Source: Aquificaceae bacterium (lineage in GTDB: Bacteria; Aquificota; Aquificia; Aquificales; Aquificaceae). From it: DNA of 51,713 bases. The DNA is taken from the NCBI GenBank assembly GCA_026414575.1, contig JAOAIS010000049.1:1-51713 (forward strand), written 5' to 3'. Shown in pieces: positions 9,740 through 19,099 of this stretch. Below the pieces are notes generated by a model. It was not told the origin of the DNA. It searched no databases and worked only from the letters and a program-made list of their open reading frames with translations. Each line of letters begins with the position of its first letter. The stretch's first letter is position 1. A program made the position numbers and the translations under genes.

Positions 9740-10459
9740 ATGAATAGAAGGGGCTTCATAAAGGTATGTGGAACTATGGCGGTGGCATCCATGGTTGATC
9801 CATCTTTATTTTCCCATGTGCTGGCACAACAGCAAGACGGTATGTTTCAGGCCTATAAGAAGGCTCTTCTTGTAAAAGCCGACGGAACACCTCTAAAAGA
9901 AGGAGACATAAAGCCCCATGTTAACTACATCTTCTTCTATCCCCATACAGCCACACCATGTTATCTTATAAACCTTGACGAGTCGGTGCCCCCTGCAGAG
10001 GTGAAGCTAAGGGATGGGAAAAGCTACCGATGGATGGGAGGAATAGGCTCCAAGAAGAGTATAGTAGCATATTCCGCCATATGCGCCCACCAGTGGAGCT
10101 ACCCCACGCCTCAGTACTCTTTTATTAACTACTATCCACCCCATAAGCCTTCAGATACTACCAAAAAGGCGGGTATAATCCAGTGCTGTGCCCACCTTGC
10201 CCTTTACGACCCAAAACAGGGTGGTAGCATAATAGACGGTCCTGCAGACTTTCCCCTTGCCTCTGTTGTGCTTCAGGAGGAAGGTGGACTGCTCTATGCG
10301 GTAGGCGTGCTTGGAAAAGACCAGTTCCAGCAATTTTTCGACAACTACAGAACAGAACTAAGACAACAGTACGGGTCAACAGCAAAAGCCAGAGAACTCG
10401 TGGACAAATGCACTGTAGCGGAGGTGGATAAATATGTCCAGGCAGTGGTCATGTGTTGA
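9740..10459 (+). CDS. Tat-exported atypical Rieske [2Fe-2S] protein
   Basis: MNRRGFIKVCGTMAVASMV twin-arginine leader; ICAHQWSYP ... IQCCAHLALYD gives C-x-H / C-x2-H. Start set to ATG 9740 because the 9593 ORF start overlaps the upstream CDS. Confidence 0.82.
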   Translation: MNRRGFIKVCGTMAVASMVDPSLFSHVLAQQQDGMFQAYKKALLVKADGTPLKEGDIKPHVNYIFFYPHTATPCYLINLDESVPPAEVKLRDGKSYRWMGGIGSKKSIVAYSAICAHQWSYPTPQYSFINYYPPHKPSDTTKKAGIIQCCAHLALYDPKQGGSIIDGPADFPLASVVLQEEGGLLYAVGVLGKDQFQQFFDNYRTELRQQYGSTAKARELVDKCTVAEVDKYVQAVVMC

Positions 10460-11690
10460 CAGAAGAGAGTTTGTGTCCGGTATTCTTGCGGTAAGCGCAG
10501 CAATCCCATTATTAGCCTATGCAACACCTTCAAGAAGGCAAAAGGCACACGTGGTCATAGTAGGTGGCGGTTATGGAGGTGTAACTACCGCCAAGCACCT
10601 CAAAAGATACAACCCAAACCTGGATGTAGTTTTGATTGAAGAAAGGCCCTTTTTCATGTCCTGCCCCATGTCCAACCACTTTCTCGCAGGTCTTATGGAG
10701 TTGACGCAACTTTGCTTCTCTTACAATGTGCTCGAGACAAAGCACGGAGTAAAAGTCATTAACGACAAGGTTCTGGGTATAGAGCTGGACAAAAAGGCTG
10801 TCAGGACATCCTCTGGCTACATATCTTACGATTATCTGGTTCTCTCGCCGGGAATAGATTACGACATTGAAGACAAGCCCTACTACAAAGAATCCATAGT
10901 TCGTAACCCTCCAGCTTTCAAACCAGGCTCTGAACACATATACTTAAAGAGGCTGATAGAGGAGTTCGAAGGTGGTGACATTCTCATAACTGTCCCACAG
11001 CCTCCATACCGTTGTCCAGCAGCCCCCTACGAACGCGCCGCCCTAATAGCCAGCATGATAAAAAGAAATAAGCTAAAGGCTCATATGTACTTTGTTGATG
11101 CCAACGAAAGGCCTCTGATAAACTCAGAGGGTTTCATGTCCGCCTACTACGACCTCTACAGGGATGTAGCCACCTACATAACTTCTGCGCAGATAAGAGA
11201 TATTGATGTACAGAAAAGGGTTGTAAGAACCTCGCATGGGGACTTTAAATACGACCTTGCCAACATAATACCACCCATGAGGGCAAACAGAATCGTCAAA
11301 GAGGCTGGACTTCTAAAGAAGGGTCAAAGGTGGGTAGAAGTAAACCCTCTTACCTTTGAATCGCAGGTTAAAAATGTTTTCGTAATCGGAGATGCAGCCC
11401 AAAGTTACTTACCAAAGAGCGGATACGCAGCCCATTCAGAAGGAAAGCTCGTTGCAAAAATCATAGACGCCAGGATAAAGGGCAAGGAAGTCAAGGAAGA
11501 GTACCTGCAGATGATATGCTATGCCATGGTGAGCGACAAAGAAGCCATAATGACAGAAACAGCCTTCCGTTACGACGCGGTGAGTAAAAGGTTTATGCCT
11601 ACCCATAGGGAAGACAACCAAAGGAAAGAGAGCACCGCAAAAAGATACGAGGAATGGGCAAGGGGACTTTGGAGAGACCTCTTTGGCTAA
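10434..11690 (+). CDS. Second FCSD-type flavoprotein, Tat-exported; paralogue of 8295-9629
   Basis: DRREFVSGILAVSAAIPLLAYA leader; VVIVGGGYGGVTTAKHLKRYNPNLDVVLIEERP; YRCPAAPYERA and MICYAMV Cys contexts. Confidence 0.84.
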   Translation: MSRQWSCVDRREFVSGILAVSAAIPLLAYATPSRRQKAHVVIVGGGYGGVTTAKHLKRYNPNLDVVLIEERPFFMSCPMSNHFLAGLMELTQLCFSYNVLETKHGVKVINDKVLGIELDKKAVRTSSGYISYDYLVLSPGIDYDIEDKPYYKESIVRNPPAFKPGSEHIYLKRLIEEFEGGDILITVPQPPYRCPAAPYERAALIASMIKRNKLKAHMYFVDANERPLINSEGFMSAYYDLYRDVATYITSAQIRDIDVQKRVVRTSHGDFKYDLANIIPPMRANRIVKEAGLLKKGQRWVEVNPLTFESQVKNVFVIGDAAQSYLPKSGYAAHSEGKLVAKIIDARIKGKEVKEEYLQMICYAMVSDKEAIMTETAFRYDAVSKRFMPTHREDNQRKESTAKRYEEWARGLWRDLFG

Positions 11691-11890
11691 AACTCCTTTA
11701 GCATCCCCTTCACCTTGTCTTCCCACCCGGGGTGGACAAGGGCTACCTTTCTTAATCTTCTCTTTCTGTCTTTCGCCTTGTGCGTGTTGTAGTGAGAACC
11801 GCCTGACCTCATCCTCTTTACTTTACCAGTGGCGGTTATCTTAAACCTTTTCTTCGCAGACCTGTTGGTCTTCATCTTTACCTTCGCCAT
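11687..11890 (-). CDS. rpmI: 50S ribosomal protein L35
   Basis: MAKVKMKTNRSAKKRFKITATGKVKR... typical L35, 67 aa. Confidence 0.96.
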   Translation of the reverse strand: MAKVKMKTNRSAKKRFKITATGKVKRMRSGGSHYNTHKAKDRKRRLRKVALVHPGWEDKVKGMLKEF

Positions 11891-11922
11891 GTAAATACCT
11901 CCAGCAAAGCATTATAGCACAC

Positions 11923-12435
11923 TTAGCATCCAAGAAGCTCTTTAAGGTCTTTACTCAAATCCCTGTATACACCAAGCTTCACGCGGTAAACCTTGCCATC
12001 CCTATCTAACAAGTAAGAAGTTGGAAAGCCCATGAGCTTGAGCTCCTTTTCCGCCTCCTCGGAGGTACGGACCATCCAAAAGGAGTAAGAGTTCTCCCTC
12101 AAAAACCTCTCAAGGGATGTCTCCGAGCTATCCATGTTCACCGCCAAGACTTCAAAACCCCTATCCCTACAACGCCTGTATTCCCTCTCAAAAAGGGGCA
12201 ACTCCTCCTTACAGGGTGGGCACCAAGTAGCCCAAAAGTTGACAAGAACCACCTTTCCACGAAGGTCTGATAGCCTGAAAACCTTGCCATCGGTGGTCCT
12301 AAAGGTAAGGTTCGGCATAGATTGCTCCGAGCTGGGTAAAGCCTGCAGGACCTCCTCTTGCTTCTGTTTTAAACCAAAAAATAGCATAATCCCCAAAAGC
12401 AGGCCTGCAAGAAGGTAAGGAAGGTATCTGAACAT
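11923..12435 (-). CDS. TlpA/ResA-like membrane-anchored thioredoxin-fold protein
   Basis: N-terminal TM; VVLVNFWATWCPPCKEELPLFE (CPPC). Confidence 0.9.
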   Translation of the reverse strand: MFRYLPYLLAGLLLGIMLFFGLKQKQEEVLQALPSSEQSMPNLTFRTTDGKVFRLSDLRGKVVLVNFWATWCPPCKEELPLFEREYRRCRDRGFEVLAVNMDSSETSLERFLRENSYSFWMVRTSEEAEKELKLMGFPTSYLLDRDGKVYRVKLGVYRDLSKDLKELLGC

Positions 12436-12467
12436 GTTTTAATAATTTATTAAGGGCCTTTTGACTT

Positions 12468-13598
12468 TCAAGTGGTGTACTCTGCGTTTATCCTAATGTA
12501 GTCGTAGGTCAAGTCCGAGGCGTAATAGGTCCAGCTTTCTTTGCCTTCCATGAGGTCAAGGGTTATCTCTACTTCCTGAGATTCCTCCAGGTATTTTCTG
12601 GCACCTTCTACAGCCCTTGGATGCACCTTGCCATCATAAACAAGATGGTTACCTATGTAGAGTTTTAGCCTAAATTGGTCTATGGGAAAGGGTGTAGAAC
12701 CTGCCGAGGCTACAATCCTGCCCCAATTGGGGTCCCTACCAAAGATAGCGGTCTTTACGAGGTTCGACGTGGCTATTGCCTGAGCTATGAGCCTGGCTTT
12801 AAGTTGTATGGATGCGTTTTTCACGACAGACTTTATAACCCTCGTGGCACCCTCACCATCTTGCACTATCTTTTTTGCAAGACTTATGGATACATCCTCT
12901 AGGGCATCGCTTACCTTCTGAATATCATCCCTGTAAAGACCGAGGCTTATAAGACCAAAGGCGTCGTTGGTGCTTTGGCACCCATCTACGCTTATGGAAT
13001 TAAAGGTCCTTTCGTTAACATCCCTATGAAGCCTTTCGATTATGTTGTGGCCGATTTCTGCGTTGGTAAAGACAAAAGCAAGCATGGTGCCCATGTTAGG
13101 GTGTATCATGCCTGCACCCTTGGCAAAACCAAAGACCTCTAGCCTGTCCCTCTTTAGGAAGTCATACTTTGGAAAGCTGTCTGTTGTGGATATTGCCTCG
13201 CTTGCCCTCTTAAGGTCTAAGGGTTCAAGAAGGCTACAGGCAGAATCTATTGCGGAAAGGATGCTTTCTATGGGCATGGGTTTGCCTATTACGCCCGTTG
13301 AGAACACAAGAACTTCATCCTCATCCACTTCCAACCTTTCCGCAACTTTCTTTGCCATGAGCTCCGCATGCAAAAGTCCATCCTTGCCAACGCCACAGTT
13401 GGCATTGCCACTGTTTATAACCATTGCCCTCACCCTGCCATTAAAAACACTTTGAGAGTAAAGGATGCTTGCGGACTTAAAGTGGTTTTTGGTGAAGAGA
13501 AAGGATGCGGTGCAGGTTTTGGGTAGATGCACCACAAGGATGTCTGGCTTTCCGCCCGTCTTCAGTCCTGCCCTTCCAACTCCCATCAAGATGTCCAT
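12468..13598 (-). CDS. argJ: Bifunctional glutamate N-acetyltransferase/ornithine acetyltransferase
   Basis: GKPDILVV..., MVINSGNANCGVG, autoprocessing region KGAGMIHPNMGTMLAFVFTNA. Confidence 0.96.
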   Translation of the reverse strand: MDILMGVGRAGLKTGGKPDILVVHLPKTCTASFLFTKNHFKSASILYSQSVFNGRVRAMVINSGNANCGVGKDGLLHAELMAKKVAERLEVDEDEVLVFSTGVIGKPMPIESILSAIDSACSLLEPLDLKRASEAISTTDSFPKYDFLKRDRLEVFGFAKGAGMIHPNMGTMLAFVFTNAEIGHNIIERLHRDVNERTFNSISVDGCQSTNDAFGLISLGLYRDDIQKVSDALEDVSISLAKKIVQDGEGATRVIKSVVKNASIQLKARLIAQAIATSNLVKTAIFGRDPNWGRIVASAGSTPFPIDQFRLKLYIGNHLVYDGKVHPRAVEGARKYLEESQEVEITLDLMEGKESWTYYASDLTYDYIRINAEYTT

Positions 13599-13607
13599 AG
13601 GAAAATT

Positions 13608-14894
13608 CTACCACAGAGCTCCAAGCCTTCTCAGTCTTTCCTTTGCATCCTCTGCCCATGGTGCTCTTCCCTGAGACAGTTCAAGGGCAGTCCTGTAATG
13701 CTCAACAGCTTTGCTCCTTTGCCCCGTAGCTTCGTAATTTCTACCAAGGTAGTAATGGGTGGAGGCATGGTCTGGTATGAGCTGGCTCGCCCTTTGCAAG
13801 TGTTTAATAGATGCTGTGTGTTCCTTCTGTAAAAACTTCACATAACCATGAACATAGTTGGTCAAAAAAACATCGGGCATTGTCCTAAGGGCTGTCTCAG
13901 ATTGTCTTTCTGCCTCCAAAAGCCTTCCCTCCATCGCCAGTATGTAAGCCACATAAGCCCTCGCAGGATAGTTATCAGGGTAGGCTTCCAAAGCCCTGTT
14001 AAAATGCTCAAGGGCTACTCTGTAGCTCCTCTGTCCGAAGGCTTTTTTGCCCTTTTCAAACTCTTCAAAGGAAGCCTGCGTTTGAACAAGTTTTGACTTT
14101 ATCCTCTGAAATTCCAGCGTGTCTGTTATAAAAGCCCCTGTGGGCTTTAGCACTTCAATTTCTTTGCTTACTTCCTGTATCCTTGTATCGGGCAATGGGT
14201 GAGTGGACATCCACTCGGGAGGTCTCCCGCCCCTTTCCAGGGATTTAAACATCTCAAAGACCCTTATCATGCCCATGGGGTCGTAGCCAGCCTTGTAGGT
14301 ATAAAGAACGCCGTATTGGTCTGCCTCCTTCTCTTGCTCCCTGCTAAACTTAAGGGCCAGAAGCCCTGCACCCACCTGACCAAACTGCAAAAGCGCTTTA
14401 CCGTAAGGTCTATCCGCAAACAGAAGGGCCCCTATATTAAGCAAAAGGTTTAAACCGAACTGTTTTTCAAGAAACTTGGCGTGGTGTCTTGCGTTTATGT
14501 GCCCCAGCTCATGAGCAAGCACGCTGGCAAGCTCACTCTCCGAGTTTAGCTTCAACAACAAACCTCGGGTTATCATCACTGGACCGCCAGGAAGGGCAAA
14601 AGCATTGACCTGAGAAGAATTAACAAGGTAAAACTGGTAAGGTAGCCTCCTCTCCGATTTCCTGGAAAGGGTTAGACCTATATCCTTTATGTATTCCTGA
14701 ACATCCCTGTCGGGATAGAGGCCGTCAGACTCCTCTATAGCGTAGGGCACATAAGCTCTGCCAAGCTCAACCTCCTTCTCTTCTGGCAACAGATTTAGAA
14801 GGGGCAAGCCCTTGGTAGTTCCCGCACAAGAAGTTATAAAAAAGATAAGGACAAAAAGACTAAAGAAACCATTAAACCCCTTCCTGCTTAGCAT
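13608..14894 (-). CDS. M48 family metalloprotease with TPR repeats (BepA-like), lipoprotein-type N-terminus
   Basis: HELGH zinc motif; TPR repeats in C-terminal half; FFITSCAG lipobox-like. Confidence 0.88.
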   Translation of the reverse strand: MLSRKGFNGFFSLFVLIFFITSCAGTTKGLPLLNLLPEEKEVELGRAYVPYAIEESDGLYPDRDVQEYIKDIGLTLSRKSERRLPYQFYLVNSSQVNAFALPGGPVMITRGLLLKLNSESELASVLAHELGHINARHHAKFLEKQFGLNLLLNIGALLFADRPYGKALLQFGQVGAGLLALKFSREQEKEADQYGVLYTYKAGYDPMGMIRVFEMFKSLERGGRPPEWMSTHPLPDTRIQEVSKEIEVLKPTGAFITDTLEFQRIKSKLVQTQASFEEFEKGKKAFGQRSYRVALEHFNRALEAYPDNYPARAYVAYILAMEGRLLEAERQSETALRTMPDVFLTNYVHGYVKFLQKEHTASIKHLQRASQLIPDHASTHYYLGRNYEATGQRSKAVEHYRTALELSQGRAPWAEDAKERLRRLGALW

Positions 14895-15997
14895 GGTTTT
14901 AATATAGCATCCATAAGCCTTAGAAGCACCTCGTTGATAAGAAGCATCCCTCTTCTGTTAAGCCTAAATCTATCACCTTCCACCTCAAAGAAATCCTCCA
15001 ATCCCTCAGGCACCTCACCGATGAGGCTTTTTTCCACACCCCTTCTGGTTCTCAGGGCCACAAAGATATAGTCATAGAGGCTTTCCTTACCCTCCAGCTT
15101 TTCCTGGTAAGCCACGGGCTTTTGTCCAGACATTACTTTTTGAGTATAAACCTTTAGACTCTTTGAATTTCCAAATCTGACACCCTCTATAAAACTCCAG
15201 GCGGATGCACCAAGTCCAAGAAACTCCTCGTGAGTCCAGTAGAGCATGTTATGCAAACACTCATAGCCAGCGAGCGCAAAGTTGGAGACCTCATAATGCA
15301 CAAAGCCCATATCCTCGAGCCTCTCTCCTATAAGTTGGTACATGCTTGCTATAACCTCATCGGCAGGAAGCTCCAAAAGCCCCTTTTGATAAAGCCTTCC
15401 AAAGACTGTATCCTCATAAGGGGTGAGGAGATAGAAGGAAACATGGGTAACGGGTAAGGATGCGAGCATGTCAAGCTCCCTTTGAAGCTCTTGAAAGCTT
15501 TGTCCCTGATAACCATAAATGAGGTCTATGTTTATGTTGTCAAATCCAGCCCTTTGGGCCCTATCAAGGCTTTTGAGACAATCTTCTACTCCATGAAGTC
15601 TGCCAAGAGCCTTCAGACCCTCTTCCCTCAAGCTCTGTACCCCAAGGCTTATTCTGTTAAAACCCAGCATCTTCAACAGTCTAAAATCTTCAAGACTGTA
15701 ATTTTCTGGGTTGCACTCAAGGCTTATCTCTCTAACACCAGACAGGTTCACATGCTTTGACAGTCTTTCAAAAAAGTCAGCATAAAGCTCGGGCCTTACG
15801 ATGGAAGGCGTCCCACCACCCAAGTAAATGCTCCTTAGGTCAAACTCAAGGTCTTGGTAGAGCTCAAGCTCCTTTAGAAGGAGGCTTAGGTATTCCCCGT
15901 GGTTTGCATCCGGTGCGACAATAGAGAGAAAATCACAATAAGGGCACTTATGAGAGCAGAAGGGTATGTGAAAGTAAAGACCCTTAACCATCCTCAA
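14888..15997 (-). CDS. hemW: Coproporphyrinogen-III oxidase-like radical SAM heme chaperone
   Basis: GLYFHIPFCSHKCPYCDFLS; YLGGGTPSI; ISLGVQSL. Confidence 0.9.
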   Translation of the reverse strand: MRMVKGLYFHIPFCSHKCPYCDFLSIVAPDANHGEYLSLLLKELELYQDLEFDLRSIYLGGGTPSIVRPELYADFFERLSKHVNLSGVREISLECNPENYSLEDFRLLKMLGFNRISLGVQSLREEGLKALGRLHGVEDCLKSLDRAQRAGFDNINIDLIYGYQGQSFQELQRELDMLASLPVTHVSFYLLTPYEDTVFGRLYQKGLLELPADEVIASMYQLIGERLEDMGFVHYEVSNFALAGYECLHNMLYWTHEEFLGLGASAWSFIEGVRFGNSKSLKVYTQKVMSGQKPVAYQEKLEGKESLYDYIFVALRTRRGVEKSLIGEVPEGLEDFFEVEGDRFRLNRRGMLLINEVLLRLMDAILKPC

Positions 15998-17093
15998 ACC
16001 TTATGGGTCTGTTCCTCTGCTCCCTTATTATGGCAAAGGCAAGGCCCATAAAAAGGGAAAAGGTAAGCACGCTACTTCCCCCGTAACTTACAAAGGGTAG
16101 AGGAATGCCAACAACCGGCATCCATCCCATGGTCATAAGCATGTTGACTAGGCTCTGGAAGAGCCACAGGCCTGCAAAAACGCCCAAATAAGCCCTTTCC
16201 AGCGGGTAAGGCGTGTGGAAGGCATAGAGGGCAATCCTGTAAGAGATTAAGAAAAGGGAGGCGAGGAGCATGAGACTACCCAAAAATCCCCATTCTTCCG
16301 CTATGACGGAAAAGATAAAGTCCGTGTGCTTTTCTGGCAGAAAAAGAAGGTGAGACTGGGTTCCTCCAAGTAGGCCCTTCCCCCATAAACCACCTGAACC
16401 AACCGCTATGACAGACTGGATTAGCTGATAACCGCTGCCGTGATAGTCCTCGTAAGGGTCAAGCACCGCAAGGATGCGCTCCCTTTGGTAATCCTTAAGA
16501 AGATGCCACAAGAAGGGGGAAGATAAAAGAAGGGCAAGGGCTGTAATGAAAAAGTAACGCCACCTAACACCCCACAGAAATAGGAGAAAGATAAGGATAA
16601 TGCCGTAAGTTATGGCTGTTCCAAGGTCTGGCTGTTTGATGGTAAGCACAGAAGGAAGCATAAAAGCCATCACAAGTATAAAACTTTCCTTGCTGAAAGG
16701 CTTTTTTATGTGGCTTAGAGTGTGAAGAGAAAAGAGGGTAAAGGAAAATTTAAAAAGCTCTGAAGGCTGAAGGCTAACTGGCCCAAGGTCAAGCCACCTT
16801 TTGGCGCCGTAAACGGTTTTACCAAGCAGGGGCACAAGGACAAGGAGTAGGAGATTAAAGAAGTATAAGGCTGGTGCCAGGTCATAAAAAAGCCTAAAGT
16901 TCAACCTCGATAAAAAAATCACCAAAAACCAGCCTATGGAAAGATAGATTAGTTGTTTGATAAAAAGGGGTGATATGGACCCTTTGTAGGTGGCGCTATA
17001 GACGCCCAACAGCCCAAACATGCACAAAACAAAAAGGGCAGAGATTAAGTAGGGGTCATAATCCTGCAAAAACCTACGAAAGAGGCTCTTCAT
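15984..17093 (-). CDS. rodA: Rod shape-determining SEDS protein
   Basis: SEDS signatures TIKQPDLGTAITY, PFVSYGGSSVL; start set to ATG 17093 (MKSLFRRFLQDYDPYL). Confidence 0.9.
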   Translation of the reverse strand: MKSLFRRFLQDYDPYLISALFVLCMFGLLGVYSATYKGSISPLFIKQLIYLSIGWFLVIFLSRLNFRLFYDLAPALYFFNLLLLVLVPLLGKTVYGAKRWLDLGPVSLQPSELFKFSFTLFSLHTLSHIKKPFSKESFILVMAFMLPSVLTIKQPDLGTAITYGIILIFLLFLWGVRWRYFFITALALLLSSPFLWHLLKDYQRERILAVLDPYEDYHGSGYQLIQSVIAVGSGGLWGKGLLGGTQSHLLFLPEKHTDFIFSVIAEEWGFLGSLMLLASLFLISYRIALYAFHTPYPLERAYLGVFAGLWLFQSLVNMLMTMGWMPVVGIPLPFVSYGGSSVLTFSLFMGLAFAIIREQRNRPIRFEDG

Positions 17094-17760
17094 AGTATAC
17101 AAACCTTCCACAGGAAGGGCAAACAACCACATCGCCCCCGACCAGCCTTGAATAGAGAGCGGACGGAAGCTTTGTGCCACAGCTTGTACAGGCGCCGAGT
17201 GAGTCCACGGGAAGTATAAGGGGGAGGCCATGCTTTCTCTTTAGGTTTTCGTATTCCTGAAGTATCTTATCCTCTGTGACATCCATCAAATTCTTTAGGT
17301 CTTCTTCAAGCTCTTCAAGCCTGTTTTTCAGCCTTGACTGGGAATACCTTATGTCCGCCAGCTCTTCTTGAATTTCTTCCATCTGTTTAGCCAACTTTTT
17401 GTCCTCCTTTTCTCCTTCAAGCCTTTTTAACTCCTCTTCTAAGCTCCTCAAACTGCTGGCAAGCTTTATAGCGCAGTCCTCGTGCTTTGCCTTCTCTCTC
17501 AGGAGAGCCTTGTATTCCTCCGCCCTTTTGACAAGGCTTAGCCTCTCTTCCGCAACCTTAGCCTTCCTGCCACATTCCTCTATGAGCTCTTTATGACTTT
17601 GAATGTCCCTTTTAACTTCTTCTGCTCTTTTTACAGCAACTTCCCTTCGCTTTTTCAACTCTTCCAGCTTCATCATTAGCCCTTCTGCCTGCAACTGGAG
17701 TTTTTCGAGGGATGCTCTGGTCCTTAGGATCTCCAATTCGGTCCTTTGGAGTTTTAGCAT
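17074..17760 (-). CDS. Coiled-coil protein with C-terminal C4 zinc ribbon
   Basis: Long Glu/Lys coiled coil then CTSCGTKLP...VVCPSCGRFVYYE; SD-like AAGGA before ATG 17760. Confidence 0.8.
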   Translation of the reverse strand: MLKLQRTELEILRTRASLEKLQLQAEGLMMKLEELKKRREVAVKRAEEVKRDIQSHKELIEECGRKAKVAEERLSLVKRAEEYKALLREKAKHEDCAIKLASSLRSLEEELKRLEGEKEDKKLAKQMEEIQEELADIRYSQSRLKNRLEELEEDLKNLMDVTEDKILQEYENLKRKHGLPLILPVDSLGACTSCGTKLPSALYSRLVGGDVVVCPSCGRFVYYEEPLS

Positions 17761-17803
17761 TGTCCTTAGTATGTCCGATTTCACAAGGAATATAATATAA
17801 GCC

Positions 17804-19099
17804 ATGCTTGATCTTTTGATAAAATCCGCCCTTTTGCCCGAAAAGGGTTATCCCGTGGATGTGGGCATTAGCAGGGGTATCATAGTGGATGTGTCTGAAC
17901 ACATCAAGGAAGAGGCAAAATACACCATAAGGGCAGAGGGCAAAGTGCTCTTCCCTTCCTTTGCCAACATGCATACCCATATATCCATGAGCCTTTTGAG
18001 GGGCCTTGGTGCAGACCTTCCACTGATGGACTGGCTCCAGAAGGTCATATGGGTGCTGGAAGGTGAGTTTATATCTCCAGAGTTTGTAAGGGATGGAGCT
18101 CTTATAGGCGTGGCGGAAGCCATAAGGTCTGGAACCACCCTCTTCATGGATATGTACTTTTTTGAAGAGGCGGTGGCGGAGGTGGCAGAGAGGGCAGGCA
18201 TTAGGGCTGGTCTTGGTTTTGGCATACTTGACTTTCCCACAAGGGTGGCAAAGTCGCCGAAGGAATACCTGCAAAGGGCAAGAGGCTTCATAAAAGCTTT
18301 TAAAAACCACGAGCTTCTCTTTCCCGTAGTATGTCCCCATGCGGTCTATACATGCTCGCCAGACACCTTCAGAAGGTCCTTCGAGCTTGCCTCTGAAGAA
18401 GATGTATACCTTCACACCCACACAGCGGAAACCCAGTCGGAGATAGAAGCCTGCCTTGAAAAATTTCAAAAAAGGCCTGTAGAGCATCTTCATGCTATGG
18501 GAGTACTTAGCCAAAAAACCCTTATGGCCCATGTGGTTTGGACCACGGAGGAAGAGAGAGAGCTTATTAGGGAAAGCGGTGCCAAGGTTCTACATTGCCC
18601 CGAGAGCAACCTAAAGCTAGCATCGGGCATAGCACCAGTGAGCGATTACTTAAAAAGAGGCATACATGTATGCCTTGGCACCGATGGTCCAGCATCCAAC
18701 GATAACCTGGACATGTTGGAAGAGATGAGCCTTATGACAAAGCTACAAAAGGGCACAAACCTTGATGCCAGCGCTATGGATGCGAGGACAGCCCTCAGGA
18801 TTGCTACCGAGGAGGGCTTTAGGGCGGTAGGCATAAAGGCAGGCAGGATTGAGGTAGGCTACGAGGCAGACCTTATACTCCTTGATGTTCAAAAGCCACA
18901 CCTCCAACCCCTCTACGAACCCATTTCACAGCTTGTTTACTCTGCCAAGTCCTCTGACATAGACACGGTCATCTGCAAAGGCAAGGTTCTCATGGAAAAG
19001 GGGGAGTTAAAGACCTTAGACCAGGAAGAGGTGTTATCTGTTGCCAAAAGGTGGAAAGAGAGAATAAGGGATTTTCTGAAGAGTAAAATTTTTACATGA
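17804..19099 (+). CDS. mtaD: Amidohydrolase: 5-methylthioadenosine/S-adenosylhomocysteine deaminase-like
   Basis: FPSFANMHTHISMSLLRGLG; HTHTAETQSE; LGTDGPASNDNLDMLEEM. Confidence 0.88.
   Translation: MLDLLIKSALLPEKGYPVDVGISRGIIVDVSEHIKEEAKYTIRAEGKVLFPSFANMHTHISMSLLRGLGADLPLMDWLQKVIWVLEGEFISPEFVRDGALIGVAEAIRSGTTLFMDMYFFEEAVAEVAERAGIRAGLGFGILDFPTRVAKSPKEYLQRARGFIKAFKNHELLFPVVCPHAVYTCSPDTFRRSFELASEEDVYLHTHTAETQSEIEACLEKFQKRPVEHLHAMGVLSQKTLMAHVVWTTEEERELIRESGAKVLHCPESNLKLASGIAPVSDYLKRGIHVCLGTDGPASNDNLDMLEEMSLMTKLQKGTNLDASAMDARTALRIATEEGFRAVGIKAGRIEVGYEADLILLDVQKPHLQPLYEPISQLVYSAKSSDIDTVICKGKVLMEKGELKTLDQEEVLSVAKRWKERIRDFLKSKIFT

Noticed and set aside
17612-18532. 306-aa minus-strand ORF opposite the mtaD-like gene
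   Set aside because: Lies antisense to a well-supported amidohydrolase and overlaps the zinc-ribbon gene in another frame; low-information Cys/His/Lys-rich composition; no motif.
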